A stretch of DNA of 64,000 nt. Origin: Anas platyrhynchos (Eukaryota > Chordata > Aves > Anseriformes > Anatidae). The notes under the pieces are model-generated. The model was not told the DNA's origin. It saw only the letters and a program-made list of their open reading frames with translations, and did no database searches. The stretch covers positions 28,925,001 to 28,989,000 of the forward strand of contig NC_092591.1 of assembly GCF_047663525.1 (NCBI RefSeq), in the 5' to 3' direction. A program made the translations under genes and the position numbers. This document shows, piece by piece, positions 58,765 through 64,000 of this stretch. Each line of letters begins with the position of its first letter. Within the stretch, counting starts at the first letter, position 1.

Positions 58765-61444
58765 AAGCCATCTGGAGCTACTTCTTTTGAATATTTTATC
58801 TTTTCTATTTTCTTAATAAAGGTCCTTTATGTTGCAATGCAAACTACAAATTCCAGACTGCTTGGATAAAAATTTGGGTCAAAAAAGTTGATTTCAGTAG
58901 TTTGTGAACTGTTTGGAAGATAATTTTAGATCAGAAAAAGGCAATCTGTTGCACTAAAAATAAAAAGTAACAATCCTATAAATGACTAATTTTGTGGTCC
59001 AGGGTAATTAGTGGAACAGCTTGGCAGATGGAATGCAGCAGGTCTAAATTGCTGCGCTAAGTCCATTAGCAGGAAGATATTATCTAACTTTGTTGTTATT
59101 AATGATAATTAATTAAAATATTCATCTGGGAGTTTTGCTGTTGGTATTAACAGGAATGCGTGTATATATATATATTTGCTCTTTGATGCTTTTCTCATTT
59201 GTTTGCATCGCAATCCTTAGCTGTCTTGCTCTGGGACTTTAATAATAAGCCCGTTACAGTCTAGAAATTACTCAGACCGCACCTTTGCTTAGCACATAGG
59301 AAACTTGAGGCTTTTACAATTAGTGCTGTTGGTTGTTCCATGAAAAACATACGCCGTGGTCTGACAAGGAAAGCAGCAGTAAAAAGCCAGGCAAGAAGCA
59401 GGCCTTTATCAGCAGGCACACAGGAAGCACTGCTTTGCATCTTGCAGGTCTATTTGGAGTTCCATTTGATAAGACAAGGGCACATTCATCTCCAAGTCTG
59501 CATGGGCTTGTATGGCTCCAAAATGTTCTGTGATGAATCCAGGTGTTGCTTTGCTAAGATCCAATGTGCTTAAATTTTGATGCCCCAGAGAGAGCATGAT
59601 GGTCAGGTCATCTTGTCCTCTCCATGACACCATCCTTTGTCAGCTGGGGATTCCCACCCCAAATCTGCATCCTGCTGTAGGCTTTCAGCACGCATTTCTC
59701 AAAGAATTCCCCTTTGACTAACAGGATTGCCATGACAGAGAAGACTTAATGAGCTGGTTTAGTGGATAATTGCTCTTGCTGTTAAACACAAACCATACTT
59801 TTTCCTTTGTTTTCAGCTCAAGTCTCCTGAGATTCAGTCTTCCAGCCCTGGACTTTGTTCCAGCTGTGTTTGCTGAAGTTAAAGCCCTTCAGAGTCTGAA
59901 GTCTTCCCATGTGCCCTTAAAGACTAGGAGGATCATTTCCCATTCTTTTAAGAGGATAGTGATAGTTCAGGACTTCTCGTTGACTTTATTGGCTTTTACT
60001 AGTTTGTGTTTGGGTTTTTTAGATAACTTACAATTCACTACAGTTAATAATTGTTGTTAACTGGGTCAACATGTAAGGATGTGGCCCCACATCTGTTAAA
60101 GAGACGAAATTTGGGCCTCTGGTCAAAGCTTTGTCAATTGATCTGTTATATTTAGTGGCTTTTTTTCAGGTGGTGATGTACCTCTGGTGTTTTCAGATCT
60201 GATTGTAGCCTGAGCTTTGTTCTACCATTCATAATCATCCTGAGTACTTTCTTCATTTCTTAACTTCATTTGATTTCACTGAGAAGTTTCAAGCAGTGAG
60301 ATAATACTTTGATGAATGAAATTGGGGATTAGATGGGGATTAGATGGATCCTAAAAAGCATTTGCTCTCGCTTTCAGTGGGAAGATTTCTAAGCTGCATT
60401 AAACCAAGAGGGGCTCTTTTCCCCTAATACTCATGGATTTGTATTGTACCATATAATTAACACGATTAATATTAACATTAATATCTTGATGTCAATCTTT
60501 AGGTGAAATATCATACTGTGGTCATATCTAAGGCCCCCAGGAAAGCATGGGAGCTCTTCGATAGCCTTCTATATTGCAACTTCAAGGGGGTTGTTCCTCA
60601 TGCAAGTAAAAACAGACATGTGCCCAAAACTTCACAGGATGAAGATACAACCGTCTTCTGTTTATGATTAACTACCCACTTACCTGTATTTCTGTCCGTT
60701 TGCAGCATTTTTACTCCTATATATGTCGGGCTGGTGGGAAGTCTCATCAACACCATGATAGCAATGGTTTGGATCCCTTCACCAGCTAAATCAAAGTCAG
60801 AACATGGTGAGGCAGAGCACAGTAAGTATTTAGTGCTTCTGATAAATAGCACATAAATAGGGACAGGGGACTGACTTGATGGCAGGACTGTGCTGAAGGA
60901 GTTGGGGTTGCATTTATGGGCAAAAAGGTTCACCTCTTTGCTCACAGGGCTTCACCCTCCTCATGCCTGTGAGAAAGTATTTCCCAAGAGATGAGCTTTA
61001 GTCAGATGAGAAGGATTTAAGAATGATGAAGACACAGTCATCTAATTCATTTTGCATATGAACTGTCCACAGTTTCAGCTCAGCTTTCCAGATCCCAAAG
61101 CTTTACCTCCAAATTCAGTTCTATACCAGAGTTAATTCTTTCACTGATGTTTACCCAGATCATACTACTCCAGTTAGGGTTTTCTCTCTGCATTCCCAGA
61201 AAGCATCACTCAGAAAGCCATTGCCTACACTGAGCAGAGCACTGTAACAAGCCACAAGTAATCACCACAGTTTCTTGTTCCCTGTGTTTAACCTGTATAA
61301 ATATAATATTATCCGATATGTCATCTTCCTTAGGCACATCACAGTCTGGCAGCGTGTTCAGCATCAGAGAAATCCTACGCCTGATGAAGTTTCCGGGAGT
61401 AATGGAAATTTTCTTAGTCAAGGTCTTTTCTGGATTTCCCATAG
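27740..61444 (+). CDS. SLC22A18: SLC22A18, major facilitator transporter, 5' part (gene continues beyond the window)
   Basis: The coding sequence joins 27,740-27,868, 29,182-29,279, 31,584-31,729, 32,451-32,583, 60,706-60,821 and 61,334-61,444. All junctions are GT-AG and the frame is kept throughout, giving about 244 residues. The product is the orthologue of human SLC22A18 (also ORCTL2, TSSC5, IMPT1), a 12-helix plasma- and intracellular-membrane transporter reported to exchange organic cations such as chloroquine for protons. Landmarks are LGLDSVGFGYLQTTFGVLQL, the MFS loop 2-3 motif GRFADQFGTR, MHGLPGAQKVITDL, LGLCFGIGIIIGSALGG and FLVKVFSGFP. Only helices 1-6 and the start of the central loop/helix 7 region are present; the C-terminal half (human LFMVMFSIIS onward) lies past the right edge. 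Exon borders match the human residue positions as I recall them. Confidence 0.95.
27869..29181 (+). other. SLC22A18: SLC22A18 intron after the first coding exon
   Basis: About 1.3 kb, GTGAGT donor, TTTTTCTTTTCCAG acceptor. Nothing else is recognised inside. Confidence 0.9.
29182..29279 (+). CDS. SLC22A18: SLC22A18 second coding exon
   Basis: It encodes YLAKSLGLDSVGFGYLQ, then TTFGVLQLVGGPIFG, covering helix 2. This is the best-conserved stretch against human SLC22A18. It ends in the split Arg codon AG|G at a GTAAGG donor. Confidence 0.96.
29280..31583 (+). other. SLC22A18: SLC22A18 intron
   Basis: About 2.3 kb of AT-rich intron with an A run of about 23 bases at 31,222-31,244. No other feature was recognised. 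Confidence 0.9.
31222..31244. repeat. Poly-A run, about 23 bases
   Basis: Uninterrupted A homopolymer in an SLC22A18 intron; no retroposon body was identified. Confidence 0.9.
31584..31729 (+). CDS. SLC22A18: SLC22A18 third coding exon
   Basis: It completes the Arg of the MFS loop 2-3 signature (GRFADQFGTRAA) and encodes helices 3 and 4 (ALILSCASGSVFFLLLSIS; PMLFLSRLPAVFMHGLP). It ends with one base of a Gly codon at a GTAAGG donor. Confidence 0.95.
31730..32450 (+). other. SLC22A18: SLC22A18 intron
   Basis: About 0.7 kb; acceptor TTTGTTTCCTTGCAG. Nothing else is recognised. Confidence 0.9.
32451..32583 (+). CDS. SLC22A18: SLC22A18 fourth coding exon
   Basis: It encodes AQKVITDLTAPSQRADALGK and the Gly-rich helix 5 (LGLCFGIGIIIGSALGG), then ILSTKF and the first two bases of a Gly codon at a GTGAGT donor. 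Confidence 0.95.
41039..41075. repeat. Poly-T run, about 37 bases
   Basis: The longest homopolymer in the window, within the large SLC22A18 intron. Confidence 0.9.
41228..41255. repeat. Poly-A run abutting a poly-G run
   Basis: About 18 A are followed directly by about 10 G, only 150 bases past the 37-base T run. Confidence 0.9.
41901..41923. repeat. Poly-T run, about 23 bases
   Basis: Uninterrupted homopolymer in the large intron. Confidence 0.9.
42153..42174. repeat. Poly-A run, about 22 bases
   Basis: Uninterrupted homopolymer. It faces the T run at 41,901-41,923 across 230 bases, so the pair could form a weak inverted repeat. Confidence 0.9.
45400..45790 (-). mobile_element. CR1 LINE fragment (inverted)
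   Basis: Read on the plus strand, the segment gives the reverse complement of bird CR1 in order: CATAGGATGGTTGAGG, CCATGTCCAGGTGGCTTTTG, ATGTTCAGACAGAACCTC, GTTCCAGTTTGTGCCTGTTG, GAGAGCCTGGCTCTGTCCCC and CTAGCCTCTCCTCATGGCAG. The match covers part of the reverse-transcriptase end and the 3' UTR. It is the best-preserved repeat here and the main reason for calling the host a bird. Confidence 0.92.
46520..46870. promoter_or_regulatory. Candidate regulatory block with octamer motif
   Basis: The stretch contains a TATA-like GGTATAAAGGC near 46,548-46,558, an octamer ATGCAAAT at 46,595-46,602 framed by GGCG and CGCC, and CCTGATTATTCATGACTGCC. Several CpGs occur in an otherwise CpG-poor intron. 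Possible enhancer or cryptic promoter; no transcript evidence. Confidence 0.22.
52614..52634. repeat. Poly-A run next to a poly-T run
   Basis: About 21 A, the spacer GAC, then about 12 T. The two could pair as a short hairpin. Confidence 0.9.
52890..53870 (-). mobile_element. Old, diverged CR1-type LINE copy (inverted)
   Basis: Segments CTTCCACTACATCAGTAGCA, TCCATTGACCTTCTATGTG, TGTCCTCAGCAAACTTCC and GAACTGACCATTTACACC appear in the order expected for the reverse complement of an ancient amniote CR1 reverse-transcriptase region. The copy is nearly 1 kb, heavily mutated and with no open frame, so it is a dead element. Confidence 0.6.
56325..56390 (+). mobile_element. CR1 LINE 3'-end fragment
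   Basis: TAGATGATCTCTAAGGCCCC is followed by TTCCAACCCAAATCATTCTA and TGATTCTATTG, a nearly perfect match to the avian CR1 3' terminus with its short ATTCTATG-type tail. Confidence 0.85.
56781..56802. other. Perfect 22-base palindrome
   Basis: The arm GGATTTTCCAT is followed immediately by its reverse complement ATGGAAAATCC. Each arm contains GGAAAA on one strand (NFAT/Rel-type core), with CATATG (E-box) at the centre. It could bind a dimeric factor or form a hairpin. Confidence 0.5.
56998..57014. repeat. (AT)n microsatellite
   Basis: A short pure AT array followed by TTTTTAAAGG. Confidence 0.85.
58004..58019. repeat. Poly-G run, about 16 bases
   Basis: It is followed by CGGAGGGGGAG, so the whole stretch is G-rich and able in principle to form a quadruplex. 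Confidence 0.85.
58738..58764. repeat. (TA)n microsatellite
   Basis: Pure TA array of about 13 units in the large intron; a related short array lies at 59,162-59,175. Confidence 0.9.
58965..59180. promoter_or_regulatory. Candidate conserved non-coding block
   Basis: Dense homeodomain-type cores (GACTAATTTTGTGG, GGTAATTAGTGG, GTCCATTAGCAGG, TTAATGATAATTAATTAAAA) surround ordered sequence without a coding frame. It lies 1.5 kb before the fifth SLC22A18 coding exon. Conservation was not tested. Confidence 0.25.
60706..60821 (+). CDS. SLC22A18: SLC22A18 fifth coding exon
   Basis: The acceptor is TCTGTCCGTTTGCAG. The exon completes the split Gly, then encodes IFTPIYVGLVGSLINTMIAM and VWIPSPAKSKSEHGEAEH, that is helix 6 and the start of the cytoplasmic central loop. 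The 25 residues from Gly to Ile-Pro align without gaps to human SLC22A18 helix 6. It ends with one base at a GTAAGT donor. Confidence 0.92.
60822..61333 (+). other. SLC22A18: SLC22A18 intron
   Basis: About 0.5 kb, GTAAGT donor and ATCTTCCTTAG acceptor. Nothing else is recognised. Confidence 0.9.
61334..61444 (+). CDS. SLC22A18: SLC22A18 sixth coding exon (last one in the window)
   Basis: It encodes the central loop and the lead into helix 7: STSQSGSVFSIREILRLM, then KFPGVMEIFLVKVFSGFPI, matching human ASVFDLKAIASLL and IFLVKVASNCPTG. It ends with one base of a Gly codon at a GTAAAT donor. Confidence 0.94.
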
Positions 61445-64000
61445 GTAAATCTCACCCATTACCCGTGGTTGTTGATGTATTTAAAATAAGAAGATATACA
61501 CTGTAGACCAGGCTAGTCTCAAGTTACTGAAACCACGCTGCGTGTGATCACAGAGGAGTAAGGATTCGGCTTGTACCTCAGTGCTGCATGCTTCCAGATG
61601 CTCTCAGCTACATAGGGTCAAAAACCTGAAATTAATGGAAAACAGACTGCTTGTCACAGGCCTCTTTTGTGACTTTTGGCAAATCACTTAATCACTCTGC
61701 CTGATCCCCTGGCTGTAAAGGGATGGTTTTCTCCTCTTGTCTGCCATTTCTATTTGGGCTGGAACCTCTTCAGAGCAGAAGCAAATCATCTGTACCCTGC
61801 CAGAAACACTGAGGTCTCTCCTGATTTTGCTTAATGATTTTAAGGGAAGGGAATTATGCATAACCTAACCTTTTCCCAGCAATTTAAAGATATTGCTGGA
61901 CAAGGAGCTGTGGTCAGACAGACTGTTAATTTTCGGCTGTGTGCCAGGGAGCTGCTAGTTTTTTTTTTCCTTCCCTTCCACCTATGTGATGGTCCTTGTT
62001 CTTCTCTTTGAATGTTCTGTGCATTTTTCTCATGCCGTGTTCATAACCCACTGCTATCTCAAACATACCACAGACCTGCCTGTTTCCCTGCTCCCTTTGA
62101 GTCAGTCGCAGTCTTGGCACATTCCATTAAATTCTGATTTGTAAACTGTAAATTCAGTGTACAAATAGAACCAGGTTTGGCCACGGAGAGTGGCTAGATC
62201 AGAAGGGGACAGCATTTCTAGGAATGACCAGTTTCCTCTGTTAGCCTTGCAAAGTCTGACTGGAGCTGCAGAATAACTTGCAGGGAACAAAAGGATTCCT
62301 GTTTTTTTTTCATTTTCTTTTAGTGTGTACTTGGTATTGGCAGAGACAAATAACGCTAATTGGTCCTATCCCTAGAGCTGGAGATGGAATAGTATCTCCA
62401 TGGATTGGTGGCTTGCCCTAAGAGTGCATCTCTCAGGTTCTTAGGAAACTAAGCTTTAAAACTTTTTAAATAGTGTTTATAAAATGACAGTGTTTCCCAG
62501 AACAAGATCACCGAGTGATGTTTAAGAGGATATTCTTTTTCCAATTTTGGCTCATTTCTCAGCTCAAAGTAGCATTCTTTTCTCTGTTTAAAAACACTAC
62601 ACTGAGACCACATCCATTTGCAATCTGCACTGTAGTTTCCTGTGCACTGTCCTTTTTCCAACAGGCGGGCAAGATGCGCTTTGGTTTAGTCATCACTGCT
62701 GAAATGCAAATGCCTCTGAGTTGTAGAAGACATTCTTTTCCTGTGCACAGCAAAAATACATACTAAAACACAATAAACATCTCCTGCCCCGACTGCAAGG
62801 GAACTCGTAGGGAAACAGGATGGAAAGTGAAGTTGAGATTTAAGTCAGGACATGGGCCAAATGTCACTGAGGTGGGTAGGAGTGTTTCAGGGGAGCAGGA
62901 ATAGGATCACTGGAGGCATTCTTGCCACAAGCAGAGCACTATGGTCAGGAATGATTAAAATCCTAGTGACTTTGTGGGTCTCTCTTCAGGCCACTAGCCA
63001 TAGGATTGCAGCCGAAAGGGGATTTGGCCATCACCTCCTCCTCGGCTGCTTATGACTGGAGGCTGAGCTCCTGTTGGTCTCATTCACCTTTCATCTCCCT
63101 GCTGCAACTGTATAATTAATTAATTAGATTATTCAAATTACAGACCTTTCTCTATTTACTTTGTAAACAAGTTTGTGATATACACAGGAGAAAATCTTCT
63201 GTTCCGTATGGATCTCATTGTTGTCCAAAATTAGCTTGACTGAAAGAGAAAGAGCCTTCCCAAGAGGGCTGCAAGGTTGGGAACCTCCTCCCTGGTTTGC
63301 ATAAAAGCAGAGATCAGCTCTGTGCCTCCTCTGGGAGGAGAGCTGCCGAGGGATGGAGGGGCAGCAGGTCTCTCCAGCACGGCCAAGTTGCCTGCTCAGC
63401 TGACATGGGAAAAGCAAGCATCATTTCCTTGTGGTAGATAAGAGACAGAAAGCCAAACATGTGGATAGAAATGTCAAACATACCTCTTGCTGCTCAGGGA
63501 TCACCAGGGCTTTGAAAATACTGATAATTAGCTGCTTGTGTGAATCTTTGATTTTTGGAAAGCCTGCTTTCGTCTCAGAGGCAACCCCTGTAGGCCCCCT
63601 GCTACTACCTTGCCATGTAAGCCCGGTATGCCCTCCCAGAGCCAGAGGCTGCTTTTATAAATTCCCAGTCTTTATCTTTTTTTTTTTTTTAAATACGTTT
63701 CACACCCCTGTATCTCCTTGGGGCTCTGCCTCACATTTATCGAGTTTCACAAGCTGCTTACCTGCCTTCTGCTGCATGACCATCATTATTCATTGTTCTG
63801 GTGCAAGGTTTTCTAAGAAATTCACCCCTTGTTTAGCCCCATCTTTCCCAAGAAGGTGAAGTTTCTGAGACCACCTTAGTCACTGAAAGAAGGTAGGACA
63901 AGGAGGGGCTCCCTTGTCCAGGCAGTTGTTGTTAACCACGCAGGCATGGGCATGATACCTGTCTGAAGAAAGATGTTTGCGTCTCATTGCAATGTGTAAG
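61445..64000 (+). other. SLC22A18: SLC22A18 intron, right end outside the window
   Basis: At least 2.55 kb. I looked for the next exon (expected to encode a segment like human LFMVMFSIIS and FFGLLQM) and found none. T runs lie at 61,961-61,968 and 63,679-63,690. Confidence 0.75.

Larger units (their letters stand above)
32584..60705 (+). other. SLC22A18: SLC22A18 large intron (28.1 kb)
   Basis: The exons on both sides join in frame through a split Gly codon (GG|C) and give a protein of exactly the human length across the junction, so no coding exon is missing. The interior has CR1 fragments (45.4, 52.9 and 56.3 kb), many homopolymer runs and possible regulatory blocks. I found no nested gene with convincing splice sites. 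Confidence 0.85.

Noticed and set aside
61445-64000. Search for the next SLC22A18 exon (helix 7-8 segment)
   Set aside because: No frame resembles the expected conserved segment, so the exon must lie beyond the right edge.
1-64000. CRISPR arrays, operons, phage or bacterial systems, tRNA and rRNA genes
   Set aside because: No spaced direct repeats, no gene clusters and no recognisable RNA genes. The spliced genes and CR1 elements show that this is vertebrate nuclear DNA.

Overview
This is a vertebrate nuclear genomic window, most likely from a bird. The evidence is spliced genes with large introns and GT-AG junctions, a CpG-island promoter, several CR1 LINE fragments of avian type (the clearest at about 45,400-45,790), and no bacterial gene organisation. 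I could not fix the species. The window is mostly non-coding. Two genes are recognised firmly: CDKN1C (p57Kip2) on the minus strand at about 13.78-15.4 kb, and the 5' two thirds of SLC22A18 on the plus strand from 27.7 kb to beyond the right edge. Their order and orientation match the mammalian KCNQ1-CDKN1C-SLC22A18-PHLDA2 block (human 11p15.5), which is imprinted in mammals. I see no KCNQ1 or PHLDA2 exon here.

Layout. 1-4.1 kb: gene-free, nothing recognised. 4.13-5.1 kb: a GC/CpG-rich island without a recognised gene, containing a 290-bp alternating purine-pyrimidine (CA/CG/TG) tract and a TATA-like box at its right edge. 5.6-12.4 kb: non-coding DNA with several AT-rich blocks that look like conserved regulatory sequence, plus a CR1 fragment. 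13.78-16.1 kb: CDKN1C with its CpG island, TATA-like box, three CCAAT boxes, two short introns (one just after the stop codon) and an upstream palindromic MEF2-type site. 16.1-27.6 kb: intergenic, with a possible terminal exon of a small membrane protein on the minus strand (19,417-19,517) and CR1 tails. 27.7-64 kb: SLC22A18. Six coding exons keep reading frame across every junction and encode the first six membrane helices and the start of the central loop of this 12-helix major facilitator transporter. The remaining exons lie off the right edge. The fourth intron is 28 kb and holds CR1 copies, long homopolymer runs and possible regulatory elements.

The two genes have unrelated biochemical jobs (CDK inhibition in the nucleus; membrane transport). 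Their link is positional: they are neighbours in the ancestral block that became imprinted in mammals. I found no CRISPR array, rRNA, tRNA, operon or intact mobile element, and no strong evidence for a new multi-gene system. The most interesting unexplained items are the possible small membrane-protein exon at 19.4-19.5 kb, the orphan CpG island at 4.1-5.1 kb, and the very long fourth intron of SLC22A18.
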